From the NCBI GenBank assembly GCA_025506515.1, contig CM046454.1, positions 33,252,022 to 33,316,021 on the forward strand: 64,000 nucleotides of DNA, read 5' to 3'. The stretch's first letter is position 1. The number at the start of each line of letters is the position of its first letter. Under the pieces are notes generated by a model. The model saw only the letters and a list, made by a program, of their open reading frames with translations. It did no database searches and was not told the origin of the DNA. Made by a program: the position numbers and the translations under genes. Source of the DNA: Flaveria trinervia. Taxonomy: Eukaryota; Streptophyta; Magnoliopsida; Asterales; Asteraceae. Below are positions 33,561-44,980 of the stretch, in pieces.

Positions 33561-36500
33561 TTACTCAAAGTTTATCATCCCAATAGCTGATATTAGATAT
33601 TTAAATCTCTGTTCATCAAAAGCCTTTGTAAACATATCAGCATATTGTTCATCTGTGTGAACTTTGACTAGTTTAATTAATCCCTTTTCATAGTTATCTC
33701 TTATTAAATGTTACCTGATATTGATGTGCTTTGTCCTTGAGTGCTGCACAGGATTCTCTGTGATTGAGATAGCACTGTTGTTGTCTATGTGAATGGGAGT
33801 GTCCTTGAAGTTTAACCCATAGTCCAGCATCTGATTTTGAATCCAAAATACTTGAGCACAGCAGCTTGCAACAACAATGTATTCAGCTTTAGCAGTTGAT
33901 GCAGAGACACATGATTGTTTCTTGCATTGTCATAAGACAAACCTTCCACCAAGGAATTGACATCCCCCAGATGTAGACTTTGCAGTCATGTTGTAACCAC
34001 CAAAATCACTATCTGTATAGGCATACATATTGAAGTCAGGATTCTTGGGGTACCATAAACCAAATGTTGAAGCACCTTTAAGGTATCTTAGAATCCTTTT
34101 GATAGTGATAAGGTGAGACATCTTAGGGTTGGCTTGATATCTTGCACAGATTCATGTAGCAAACATAATATCAGCCTGCTAGCAGTAAGATACATAAGAG
34201 ACCCAATCATAGCCCTATATAAGCGCTCATCTACACACTCCCCCTCAAGATCAGGTCCAAGGGAGTGGTTTCTAGCTATGGGTGTCTTAGCAATCTTACA
34301 ATTAGTCATGTTGAATCTCTTAAGTATGTCCTGAACATACTTTGACTAACTTATGAAGATGCAATCTTCAACTTGCTTCACTTGAATTCCCAGAAAGAAA
34401 TTGAGTTCCCCCGTGGCACTCATTTCAAATCTATCTTTCATCAGCTTCTCAAAGTTGTAGAGCTTTGGATTAGTTGAACCAAAGATGATGTCATCTACAT
34501 ACACTTGAACTAGCAGTATGTCATTTCCTTGTCCTTTGATGAAGAGAGTTCCATCTATAGTACCTCTCCTATATCCATGTTTACAAAGATACTCAGATAG
34601 TGTCTCATACCATTTCCTGGGTGCCTGAAATAGCCCATAGAGAGATTTGTCAAGCTTGCAGACATAATCAGGATGATTAGGGTCTACAAAACCAGGCGGT
34701 TGTTTGACATATACCTCTTCATCTATCACTCCATATAAAAAGGCACACTTCACATCAAGCTAAAAAACCTTGAAGTTCTTGGATGCAGCAAATGCCAGGA
34801 ATATTCTAACAGCTTCTAATCTTGCCACTGGAGCAAAGCCATCAGTGTAGTCAATCCCTTCTTCTTGAGTGTATCCTTGAACAACCAGTCTAGCTTTTTT
34901 CTTGATGATGATGCCTTTATCATCTTTCTTATTCCTAAACACCCATTTGGTTCCAATGGTAGTCTTTCCAGAAGGAAGAGGACAAAGGTTCCAAACTTTC
35001 TGCCTTTTGAATTGAAGCAGCTCTTGTTGCATAGCTTCAACCCAACTTCCATCCTTTAGAGCCTCATCAACTTTCTTTGGCTCTATCTGGGATAAGAAAC
35101 AAGAGTGAAGACAAACATTTGCTTCATGGGTTTGTCCTCTTGTCCTTACCCCTGTGACAACATCTCCAATGATGTTTGTGGTGGGGTGAGACTTGTGGAT
35201 CCTAAGCTGAGGGATCACAACAAGTTGCTGAGAGAGATCTAAATTAAAGAAATTTAGATCTGGCATAGATGTTTCTCCCACCACATCAGCAAACTTTTCA
35301 AGAGAGACTTGATCCAAGCAGTGTGTGACATCATTGATGTTGTCATCTATGGTGTGGTTAGTGGGATCAAGAAATTTTAGGTCACTGTCACCACCACCAT
35401 TGTTGTCTTCCATAATTGAGGTGTTCTTATCTAGTTGTGGAGCTGCTGAGCTGGAATTTGAAGGCACCCCAAATGTATCAGCTAAGTTTGTCATTGTAGT
35501 GCTGATAGAAACCTCATTAGCAGAAGTAGTTCCAACTGGAGTTGAAGATGTATAACTTGAAGGTCTTCATAGCTCAAATCTTGGATCAGGATCACCTATA
35601 TTTGAATTTTCTGCAGATCCTGAAACATTCTCACAAGATTTGTTAAAACAGTTGGTAACCAAATCAAGATCAAATAACCAATCCGAACCATAACCAGCAA
35701 CACGGGGTGTGTGTTCATTGAAGGTCACATTGGCTGACTCCTCAACAATTCTAGTTTTGAGATTGTATACTCTGTAAGCCTTAGCTTGAGAAGAGTATCC
35801 AATAAAGGTTCCATCATCTGATTTCTCAGCAAACTTGGCAATTTGATCTTTGATATTCAAGATGGCGCAAGGACAACCAAATCACCTGAGAAAACCAATG
35901 AAAGGTTTCCTCCTCTGCCAAAGTTCATAAGGAGTCTTGCCATGAGTCTTAACTACTAAAACTCTGTTCTCCACATAGCGGTAGTGTAGACCGCCCCAGA
36001 AGGTGATGGGCAACTTAGAGTGAGACAGCATGGTTTTTGCAGCTTCAATCAGTGTCCTGTTCTCCTCTCAGGAACACCATTTTGCTGAGGAGTCTTGGGA
36101 GCACTGTATTGTCTTGTAATACCCTTTTCATCATAGAATGTATCAAAAATTGGTTCTTAAATTCAGTTCCTTGATCACATCTTATGATCTTCACCTTCTG
36201 ATCAGATTGATTCTCAATCTTTAAGATGAATTCTTCAGAATCTCAGGAGTCTCATCCTTTGTTCTAAGGAAGAAAACCCAGGTGAATCTTGTAAAGTCAT
36301 TTGTGATCACTAAACAGTAAGAGGTCCTTCCTAAACTCATTACACAGGTGGGGCCAAAGAGATCCATATGTAACAAGTGTAGGGGTGTAGTGATGGAGTT
36401 CCTTTCCTTAGGCTTGTGAGATACCTTATGTTGCTTCCCTTTCAGGCATGCAACACAATGGTCATCACTTGTAAACTCTTTCTTTGGTATTCCAGTTACC

Positions 36501-36998
36501 AAATCATGCTTATTCAATTTGTTCATGTTCTTAAAGTTTACATGACACATTCTTTTATGCCATAGGAAAGACTCATCACTATTAGCTTTAGATAGAAAGC
36601 AAAAACTTCTCCAGAGGGAGATGTTTCTTGCAAATCCATCTTGTACATGTTTCCTTTCCTGGGGGCTCTGAGCAGGATATGCTCATGTGGAATGACCACA
36701 CCAGGCTTTAGAACAATGCACTCATGCTTAGTAAAGAGCATGTTATGACTCTGATCACAAAATTGAGATACACTCAGAAGATTGTATCCAAGCTCCTTGA
36801 CAAATTTACCTTTTCTATGCTGAGCTTACCATTTGTGACCTTGCCCCTTCCAGAAATGTAACCACCTTCATCTCCTCCAAAAGCAATTGGTCCTCCATCA
36901 ATCCTTTCAATGTTCTGGAGTAGTGACCTATTGCCTGTCATGTGCCTGGAACAGCCACTATTAATGATCCAGACATTTTTGTTTGTCTTCAGTTGTCC
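33561..36998 (-). pseudogene. C pol: protease, integrase, RT, RNase H
   Basis: The protease opens right after the acceptor-like site at 36999 (QLKTNKNVWIINSGCSRHMT). The expected catalytic Asp is Asn here (INSG for DSG). The gag-pre-integrase zinc segment (CHVNFKNMNKLNKHD and CVACLKGKQHKVSHKP) lies at 36550-36400. The core carries HMDLFGPTCVMS near 36350 and IRCDQGTEFK near 36170. The integrase tail is at 35860-35567. RT is almost unbroken at 35494-34346, with one stop where a Gln codon is expected (FKVF/LDVKCAFLYG) and an intact YVDDIIFGS near 34495. RNase H ends FDEQRFKYLISAIGMINFE at the stop at 33561. It is the best-preserved pol in the window, but protease and integrase are broken. Confidence 0.9.
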
Positions 36999-37025
36999 CT
37001 GCACAAAGAAAATGATTAGTTATGT
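36999..37025 (-). other. C gag-pol junction: stop, branch-point-like and acceptor-like site
   Basis: Gag ends AWVSKHN then TAA, within ataactaatcattttc. A pyrimidine run then leads to tttgtgcag/ggac at 36999. The pol frame is open from there and differs from the gag frame. The arrangement is the same as in E and B. Confidence 0.55.
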
Positions 37026-39715
37026 TTGGAAACCCAAGCCTTGCTTGTCTTGAGCTCATTAATAGAAGGTAATTCAAGAGTAATAGATCCTATGGTTGTA
37101 CTAAGAGCATCTTGAGCTGTTGTTGATGGAGAATTCTCAGTCACTTGGTCTTTCTTAGACTTCCACACCACCTTTGGAGTCTTGGACTTGACCTTCAAAA
37201 CTTCGAAAGCTTTTGGGACTTCGGAAGTTTTGATGACTGAACCTTCGGAAGATTCTGCAGACACTGCAGCAGACTTTAGTGCTTTAGAAGAACTCCTTTC
37301 TTCCGAGACCAACTTCTCTTCCGAGGGTAATTTTCCACTTCCCTTCATCTTAGACTTGGTGCTTCCGAAGGAAATAGGTTTTCCTTCCTAAGCTTGAATC
37401 TTCTTAGAACTCTTTGAAGTCTTTTTTTTGGTCATATGGACAGTACCTTTAGGATTGTATGGATAAGCCTTTGCAATGTGTGAGGTGCTGTCACACATGA
37501 AACAGTTCATCTTCTTCTTCACAAGAGCCTTTTCCAGAGAACAGGACTGTCTTTGGTCACATCGCTTCTCCATCTTCATCTTTTCAGATGCTGAGACAGT
37601 TCTCTTGGGCTGAGAACTATGCTTGGAGTTTGATGGTCCAGGCCGTGCAGCAGTGGTACACAACAGATCAGTCTTCTTCTTGTTACTGAGATGAGTTGAA
37701 CAAGAACCAGAACTCTTAGCAGAAGAGTTTTGGTTGATGTCTTCAGTCCCTACCACTTTAGACCCTGCAGAGAAGAAAACTTGTTTTTCCTTAGAATCAA
37801 AAGTAGCCTTGATCTCTTGAGCCTTCCTTGCCTTTCTTTTGCTCTTTCTGATCAAGTTCTTTCTCATAGACTTGGTCATCATAGTCTTCTTTTTCTCCTC
37901 AGAAGGATAATGACCCTTCTTGGAATCCTCCTCTTCACTCTTCTCAGAGGAATTCTTCACTATCTCTTCTTCATCCTCCTTACTCATAGGATCTATGAGA
38001 GGAAGCTCATCTTCACAAGTTCCACACCTAGGAGATCTTACAGACAAGATTATGTGTGAAGGAGCTATCTCATTTGATCCCAGTCCCTACCTGTTTTGAT
38101 AGCACACTTTGTTGTGTAGGGATGAGGATATCATGTTCTTGAAGGTCTCTTCTTCAAGAACACTCTTTTCTGCCCTAGCTTTGCTGATCACAAGCTCAGC
38201 CTGGAACTCAGTTAACATGGTTATGAGATCTTTGATTTGTGTCCTAAAATCTGTGTGTTCATGTTTTAGAACTGAAATGGTTTTCTCAAGGTCCTCTATC
38301 TTCAGTTTATAATCATTTTCAGACTTTCTAAATTCAGATTTTAAAATGTTTAAGGACTCCAGGTCAGATCTCATCTCCAGGTTATAGGACCTGTATCTAT
38401 TAACTTTAGCAATGCATTTAGGAGTGCAAAGATGTTCTAATACCTTGGCTTCATCATGATCTACCATCAATTCTTGGTTAGGAGAAGCCTCTTCCACCTG
38501 AAAGCTCCAGTCAAAGCCTCCTTCTTCAACAGCAACAGCAGCCTGCTGCTTTGACTTCTCATTCTAGAGAGCTTTGTCAGTGTAGTTTGGTCTGGACTAT
38601 GTTTGGCCACCATTTGATCTAGGTGCCTTACACTCTCTGGGAAAGTGGCCCATCAAGTTACAGTTGTAACACTTGACTTTGCCTTTGTCCAGACCAAACT
38701 TTCCACTGGTTGCTTTGCTTGGGAACTTCCTTCCAGTCCTCTTGTAGAACTATTTGGCTCTGTGAGTGAGAAGAGCCATCTGCTGGACAATTTCCATGTA
38801 TTCCAAATCATCTAGATGAATACAGTCCAGGTCTTCAAGAGTGAAAAGAGAGTTGCCATAGCTTTCATCAGAAGACACAAAAGCTTGAGAAGAGCTTGTC
38901 TCTTGTAATGGGCTTTCTTAAGTGTAGTTCTCCCTTGGTGTCTGTGGGAAGGTGATGAAAGGACCCTTTGGTGAGTTATCAGGGTAGCATATGAGATGAT
39001 GTTTGGGTTCTATGCTATCCCTTTCAACCACATGTAAGGCTGAACCCATTTGATTGTTGGAGTTGCTAGATGAACCTTGCATGTTCATCTCCATCTGGTA
39101 TCCACTGAGAATCCCATATAACTCTGTCAGAGTAAGAGTTTTAAGATTTTGAGTTCTCTTGATCACCACACAGTAGTATGTCCACTGCCGAGGAAGTGAG
39201 GACATGAACTTCCTTACAATGTCTCTATTCTCAAGAGAAATTCCTCCATCCACTAGGGTATCCACAATCTCAACATACCTGAAATACTGCTGAGTCATGG
39301 TTTCACCTGTTTTGAAGGTGAAGTTTTCAAACTGCTACTTTAGGAGATCCTTCTTGTTCTCCTTGGCTTTAAAAGAACCCTCATACATCAGTTTCAGTGC
39401 ATCCCACAGCTACTTGGCTGTTTTGCACTTCTTGAAACCTCTATATACAGAGTTTGGAAGGGAAGTTTGAAGGGCTATCATGGCTTTCCTGTCTATCTCT
39501 ACTCTCTTACTATCTTCATCAGAGTAGTTAGCCACATCTTTGGGGATCATACTAGCACCAGTAGCAGAAGGGGTGATGGGTATGGAAGGTCCATTCTCAA
39601 TAGACTCCCATATTCTTGAATCAAGAGACCTGATGAAATCTTCAATTCTCAAACACCAGGTATCAAACTCATCAACAGTGATCAGTGGGGACATGTTTAT
39701 GGTTCTAGTTTCCAT
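37016..39715 (-). pseudogene. C gag
   Basis: The ATG at 39715 opens METRTINMSPLITVDEFDTW, with copia capsid-like phrases (LRIEDFIRSLDSRIWESIEN) and then LWDALKLMYEGS after a stop where Gln is expected. More capsid sequence follows at 39298-38918. A canonical zinc knuckle (CYNCNLMGHFPREC) lies at about 38635-38680. A long coiled-coil region (LKIEDLEKTISVLKHEHTDF) follows at 38497-38087. A second, incomplete knuckle (CFMCDSTSHIAKAY) lies near 37470, then a Ser/Lys-rich part ending AWVSKHN. About 900 codons, as in E and B. Several stops and frameshifts. The segment at 37190-37385 carries the C word. Confidence 0.82.
37190..37385 (-). repeat. C word copies inside the gag coding region
   Basis: cttcggaag, cttccgaag and close variants occur about seven times within the gag frame, encoding Ser-Glu/Phe-Glu-rich phrases. 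This is the same word as in the C LTR and spacer. Confidence 0.7.
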
Positions 39716-39809
39716 ATGAGTCTTGGAAATGGCTGCCTTTTGAAAAGTTTAGTATTTGTGTGTGTGAGGGATCTTAAGATGGTGAGATCTTATATCAAGA
39801 GCCTGAAAC

Positions 39810-39821
39810 GCTCTGATACCA
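39810..39821 (-). other. C primer-binding site
   Basis: The minus strand reads tggtatcagagc two bases inside the 5' LTR, matching initiator-Met tRNA. Confidence 0.92.
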
Positions 39822-39823
39822 AA

Positions 39824-40619
39824 TGCAGGATCGTTGAAGGGTGTAGAGTTACAACACAACAACACAAAGAGGAGATTAACTAAACTTAATCAAACAGTAA
39901 ACTGGATTAACCAAGGTAAGACACTAAGAACACAAGTAATGTAACAGACAGAACACAAAGAACACAAGTATATGGTTTTCAAGAATGCAGTATATTGCTT
40001 TCTCTATGTTCTATTACAAGTGTTACAAGCATATTTAAAAGATACAAGAACATGAGATACTTATACTACATCCTACAGCCGGCTATACTTTGAAAGCGAG
40101 CTGGATACAATTGACTAGACACTAAACAAAATCAATTGTAGAGTCAAAAGGCGGATTGCCTTTTGACTTGTGGCTATGACATGCCATAGCTCACATACTT
40201 ATCTATTATAAAAAGGATAAAGTACATGAGTAGAAAGTTACAGACTCAAGACCTAAATGTACAGTTACTAAAAGCATGGACCTTTTCACCAACTCATGTA
40301 ATTTGTGACCTTACAGAGGTGCAGCGGAAAGGTGTCCAGCTTTATGGAAAAGTACATCAGATAAAGCATGTATTAAAAGTCTTCAGAAGAAATCTGTCTT
40401 CATGAATTGAAGCTTCGGAAGACTTTGTCTCTGAGGCTTCGGAAGACTTCATATTTGGCTTCAGAAGATATTGGTCTTGGCTTTGGAAGATTTAACACTT
40501 GGAGTATTTTCTATTGCATGTGTAAAACTTCCTAAGCATTCTTCTTCAATGCACTTGTGCAGCATGTAGGAAAGACATTTGATGTTTACGTTGCATCAGC
40601 CTCTTCATTAATCTCTACA
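39824..40619 (-). repeat. C 5' LTR
   Basis: 796 bp, same ends as the 3' copy. It is followed on the left by the PBS and on the right by the target copy GGACC (40620-40624). Confidence 0.93.
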
Positions 40620-41913
40620 GGACCATTTGTAGATTTGGGAAACGAATGTTCCTTGAATTGAATATTTGTTGATTCATCAATAATGTTCAATCTAGGATTG
40701 AACACTCTATAAGCCTTTGAAACAGAAGAATAACCTACAAAGAATCCTTCATCAGACTTGGATGAAAATTTTCCCAAATAATCTTGGGTGTTTAATATTA
40801 AGACAAGACTACCAAATGATTTGAGGTATCCGATAAATGGTTTCCTATGAAAAAGCAGTTCATACGGTGTCGTGTTACTTTCTTTAACAATCAGAGTTCA
40901 ATTTTGTACAAAGCACGATGTGTTAGCTGCTTTTGCCCAGAAGGTGATTGGCAGTTTAGCATCGGCTAGCATCGTTCTTGCTACTTCAATCAGTGTTCTA
41001 TTTCGCCTTTCAACTACCCTATTTTGTTGAGGAGTTCTAGCTGCACTGAATTGATGAGCAATGCCTTTGGTTGCACAAAAGGAACTCATACTTTCATTTT
41101 TGAACTGAGTACCATTATCACTTCTTATTATTTTGACCTTAAGATCAAGTTGATTTTCAATTTTAGTGATAAATTCATGTATGATTTGGGATGCCTCATT
41201 TTAATGTAGTTGGAAGAACACCCATGTGAATCGTGAAAAGTCATCAATGATCACTAAACAATGTTGTTTCTTTCCCGTACTCATTACATGAGTTGGTCCA
41301 AATAGATCCATGTGAAGTAGCTTCAATGGAGTATTGTTAGTGTTCACAAGCTTGGTTTTGTGAGACGATTGTGTTGTTTTCCTTTGAGGCACGCTGAACA
41401 TTGATCAATAAAATTAAATCTTTTTGAGGAAGACCAATGACATGGTTTCCTTTGACCAACTTGTTCATATTTTTAAAGTTTATGTGCCCCAAACATCTAT
41501 GCCAAAGCTGTGACTCATCAAACGATGCTTTAGGCAAAATATATGTTTCTTCTTTAGGTGATGCAGAACACAGGTTTAAGACATATGTATTATTCGTCCT
41601 CAGTGTCTTTAAGACAACCCATTCTTCAGAGATCTGAAATCCAGGTTTCAGAATGTAGCAATGAGTGTCTGTAAAGTTAGTGGAATATTTCTTGTCACAG
41701 ATCTGAGACACGCTTAGCAGATTGAAGTTCAGTTATTAACAGTAGTTCACTCTGTCAAAGCTTAGCATCCCGTTTGTCACAGATCCTTCTCCTGTAATTC
41801 TACCACCTTCTGAATCTCCATCGAATGCCACAGTAGTTCCTTGTACATACTTGAAGTCATGAAGGAGGGAATGATCTCCAGTCATGTGTTAGGAGTATCC
41901 ACTGTCTATGTAC
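40620..41913 (-). pseudogene. B pol, middle part: protease and integrase
   Basis: This is the stretch of B pol between the D and C insertions. The protease active-site phrase is WYIDSGYS followed by a stop and HMTGDHSLL near 41900. The DSG triplet is intact. The gag-pre-integrase zinc segment lies at 41711-41340 (LWHRCLGHINFKNMNKLVKG). The integrase core follows with HMDLFGPTHVMSTGKKQHCL near 41300, IIRSDNGTQFKN near 41120 and NRVVERRNRTLIEVARTML near 41000. The tail ends FPKSTNGP at 40620, where C is inserted. Stops and frameshifts occur near 41400 and 41200. The start of the protease frame lies to the right of D, after the acceptor-like site at 44944. Confidence 0.85.
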
Positions 41914-41978
41914 CATAGGCTATTAGACCTGTGTGATGAACCTACAAGCAAAAAGAACTAATTAGAATAAGGAACCCA
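41914..41978. repeat. 65-bp direct duplication flanking D, left copy
   Basis: This 65-bp stretch (starting cataggctattagacctg, ending aataaggaaccca) is repeated at 44915-44980 with one single-base indel. It is B sequence from the gag-pol junction, present once on each side of D. Confidence 0.92.
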
Positions 41979-44396
41979 GAAAATGAGGGGGAGGAACACA
42001 GAACCACTTCTTACTGGGAATGCCTCTACAATTGAGGGGAGGAACACAGTGTATTTGAGAACCCACAGCACCGGGGTTTACCAATTCTATCTCTCCTGTG
42101 TAGAGAAGGAGATTAGAATATCTAGTGAGGCTGCCACCTCCTCTGACTCAGCACATGACCAGAGTGAGGCTGGTAACATTGCTAAGACCTCCCTAGAGGC
42201 AACAGCCGATGAAGGACAACGTCCTGAGGCTGGAAGTCCCCAGTTCCGAGACAAAGGGGCACATGCTACATCTGGTCTACACCCAGAGCATGTATATCCT
42301 GCTACAAGCAGGAGGTCAGGTGATTCAGCATATGCTGATGATGACCTGGGCTTCTTCTATGATGTTCTTGCCCAGAACACGATCCTAGAGGAGGAAGTCA
42401 GTAGACTGCAAACCTACTTGACCAACTCTCTCAAGGAGTAAGACCATCTGCCACCACATCAACCCAACAGATGGCACCTTCCTCTGAAGGTCTCCTAAAC
42501 ACACAACCACTCACAAAATCTCAGCCACCTGCCTCTGTTTCTGGCACCATTCCTCAGGGACAGAACCCCCCTGAGCAACTGGCTGCTATCCTTCAAAATC
42601 CCCTATCTCTCATCACCCCACAGCTAACTGAATTGGTGATCAAAACTGTTGATGAGAGACTTTCTTCTGTCTTACAACCCATGGTGGAGAATGTTCTGAG
42701 CAAACAACTTTCTGCTACTCAATTCCCTGCAACCAATGCACCCAAAAAGGGGGAGAGTTCAGCAGTGAAAGGTAAAAGAAAGAGAAAGAGAAGGAGGAAG
42801 AAACAGAAGAGACAGTAGTGGAAACTGAGGAGTTGGTTGAGGGACTGAGAAAGAGAAGGAAAATGAGAAGGAGGAGGCTACCATGGAGAAAGTGACTGAA
42901 AGTTCAAAGACTTTCATGTCACATACAAGAAAAAGAAGAAGGATGAAAAAGAAAAGCCTTGGAGCTGATGGTGAAAGAGGCTGATGCCGAACACAGCAGA
43001 TCAATGGATAACATCATTGATCAGTTGTTTAGGCAAGGCCATGACACTGAAAAACTTGATTCTGAGATCAGAAGACTAGAGATTGAAGAAATCCAATCAA
43101 GATGGTCAAGTTATGATGTGTCAGAAAGAGAAAGGCTGGAGATCATGATCAGATTTATAGCAAAACATCTTGGAAGATCATTGATCGAGATCAAAGCTTG
43201 GTCCAGGGACAGTATCTTGGCAATAACCACCAAGATCTGTTCGTCTGAAGAATATACAAAAGGTTTAATTGTTGAAGTTTTAAATGAAGCTGGTGCTGGG
43301 AGCAGGACTGAACTAGCCAACAGTCAAAAGCCAAACTCACATCCAAAATGCTAGAACAGCCTGTCAACATTCCCACATCAAAACTACCAAAACCACAACC
43401 CACAAAACCAATTCCCTCACCCTCTAAACCAACAGCCGATGATGCACCCAAGAAGAAAAGAGAGGGTGTTGAGGCTAGAAGAAGTAGAAGAAGAGGATGA
43501 AGATGATAGTCTGCCACTCTCTGCTGTTCTGAAGCTACCAAAGCCCAGAGTCAATCCATGATCACACCCGACTCTCAAAGGGAAATGGTCAGAGTAAAGA
43601 TAGAAGAAGAAGAACAGCAGAAACAGCACGATGAGCAACTGTTGAAGATGGTTGACAAGGAATTTCCTCAGTCATCATCTATTCAAGCCATGAAAGGGCA
43701 TGCTCAAAGGCTGTACACTCTCACACACCTTTCAGTATCAGAGGGAGAGAGTGAGAGTATGGCCAGACCCCAGGGTGAGTTCTAGAATCCATAAAGAACT
43801 ATCCCACACAGATACAACGGCCAAGTACGAAAAACAATAGAATCTACCATCATGCTGGCCGTTGTAGTCTCACCTTGGGAAATCATTGATGAATTCAAGA
43901 AAGCTCACCAAGCAAGAAGACACCTCAAGCCTTACTAGAAAACAAGATGATTAAGAAGGGGTTGTTATACAAAAAGCTTGAAGACATCCAAAGAATGAGC
44001 TCCAGTTACTCCTTGAAGGCAACCATCCGGATGAATTTGTATACAGGGAGGTAACTACGGTGGAGCTGAAGAATGGCAGGACCATGAAGTACTTATCAGA
44101 GTACTATGGTCCAGAGTTCTTCTTCGAAGGAGGAGCTGAAGAACTCTCTCAAGAGGAACAAATTGTTCTCCTTGAGGCCTATGTTCGTGAGTCGTACAGA
44201 CTCATTATGGGGAAGTGAATCTCATGGATGGGATAACAACTCTGTGTCCAGTTCCCCAAAACAGAGTTCCCATTCATACTCTGCCAAACAAATATTTGAG
44301 GTTCTTCCCAGGCCGGAGCGTACATGGGTCATCTTCTCTACTGATCAGAAGGAAAAAGACCAACATTTTTGCCATCAATAAGTGGGAGTTTAAATA
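41979..44396 (+). pseudogene. D env-position ORF, C-terminal part
   Basis: Readable in several frames: 41983-42441 (ending DVLAQNTILEEEVSRLQTYL), 42471-42818 (LAAILQNPLSLITPQLTELV, then a Lys/Arg-rich run), 42959-43354 (HSRSMDNIIDQLFRQGHD and a charged helix-like stretch), 43558-43785 and about 44080-44220 (KYLSEYYGPEFFFEGGAEEL). It precedes the PPT directly, as in B and C, which is why I assign it to the env-position ORF. Composition (Pro/Ser/Gln-rich, then Lys/Glu-rich coiled coil) is similar, but I see no strong match to the conserved core, which would lie in the missing N-terminal part. It is a third, diverged family. Confidence 0.6.
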
Positions 44397-44422
44397 AGTT
44401 AGAGGTTTTGGCTGCATTGGTT

Positions 44423-44433
44423 CAGGGGGAGTT
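44423..44433 (+). other. D polypurine tract
   Basis: cagggggagtt directly precedes TGTTGGACC. It is almost the same as in C, and supports reading the following 481 bp as an LTR. Confidence 0.8.
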
Positions 44434-44914
44434 TGTTGGACCAAAAGAACCAATGAGCCAAGATCAGAAAATCTCTAAGTCCCACACGGTATCACAACAA
44501 CTGCTGAAAGCCTCATCAGTAGTTTGACAAGTGCTGAAGACTTCAACAGCTGAAGATCAGTGCTGAAGACCTTACAGCTGAAGAACCAAAGTGCTGAAGT
44601 ACAACAGCTGAAGAACACAAGTGCTGAAGCTGAAAGACCAAAGTACTGAAGCACAACAGCTGAAGAGTTCACAAGTGCTGAAGATCAACAACTGATGTAC
44701 AAAGTCTGAAGACAAAGACTGAAGACATCAGCTGATGATATCTACTGAAGTCATCAGCTGATGAAACGCCTGAAGATCAAAGTCTGAAGACCAAGTACTG
44801 AAGCCTCAGTAGTTTGTCACAACTGCTGAAGAGTACTTCTTCAGCAGTTGTTGTGATACCGTGTGGGACTTAGAGATTTTCTGATCTTGGCTCATTGGTT
44901 CTTTTGGTCCAACA
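44434..44914 (+). repeat. D 3' LTR with 75-bp inverted ends
   Basis: 481 bp from TGTTGGACCAAAAG to CTTTTGGTCCAACA. The first 75 bp (44434-44508) and the last 75 bp (44840-44914) are perfect reverse complements. A further hairpin (acaactgctgaaga and tcttcagcagttgt) overlaps the right arm at about 44819-44850. Between the arms are about 20 loose copies of the word cagctgaaga/gtgctgaag. LTRs normally have inverted ends of only a few bases. Confidence 0.85.
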
Positions 44915-44980
44915 CATAGGCTATTAGACCTGTGTGGATGAACCTACAAGCAAAAAGAACTAATTAGAATAAGGAACCCA
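44915..44980. repeat. 65-bp direct duplication flanking D, right copy
   Basis: Second copy of the B gag-pol junction sequence, one base longer than the left copy. B continues from here. Confidence 0.92.
44944..44970 (-). other. B gag-pol junction: stop, branch-point-like and acceptor-like site
   Basis: Gag ends AWVPYSN then TAG in ttctaattagttcttttt, followed by gcttgtag/gtt at 44944. The protease frame (RSNSLWYIDSG) is open from the base after the AG. This is the third instance of the arrangement seen in C and E. The left duplication copy at about 41943-41969 contains it too. Confidence 0.5.

Larger units (their letters stand above)
28191..40619 (-). mobile_element. Element C: complete Ty1/copia SIRE-type element
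   Basis: 12,429 bp, minus strand, with LTRs of 796 and 798 bp that are nearly identical. PBS, gag, protease, integrase, RT, RNase H, spacer, env-position ORF and PPT are all in order and no further insertion was seen. It sits in the integrase tail of B and is flanked by GGACC duplications. By nesting depth and LTR similarity it is the youngest of the copia elements here. It nevertheless carries inactivating changes, including a protease active-site substitution. Confidence 0.95.
41979..44914 (+). mobile_element. Element D: 5'-truncated Ty1/copia tail
   Basis: Only the end of an env-position ORF, the PPT and one LTR are present, on the strand opposite to B. No 5' LTR, gag or pol. The right end is the exact LTR terminus (CCAACA) and the left end is in mid-ORF. 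Both ends touch the 65-bp duplication of B sequence. It looks like insertion of an incomplete cDNA, not normal integrase-mediated insertion. Confidence 0.82.

Noticed and set aside
41983..43785. A host gene on the plus strand within B
   Set aside because: The ORF segments lead straight to a PPT and LTR, have frame breaks and lie between duplicated B sequence. They are the tail of element D.
44434..44914. A MITE or foldback DNA transposon with 75-bp terminal inverted repeats
   Set aside because: A PPT nearly identical to that of C stands directly before TGTTGG, the ends are TG...CA, no short target duplication flanks it on its own, and an ORF of the expected type precedes it. An LTR with inverted ends fits better.
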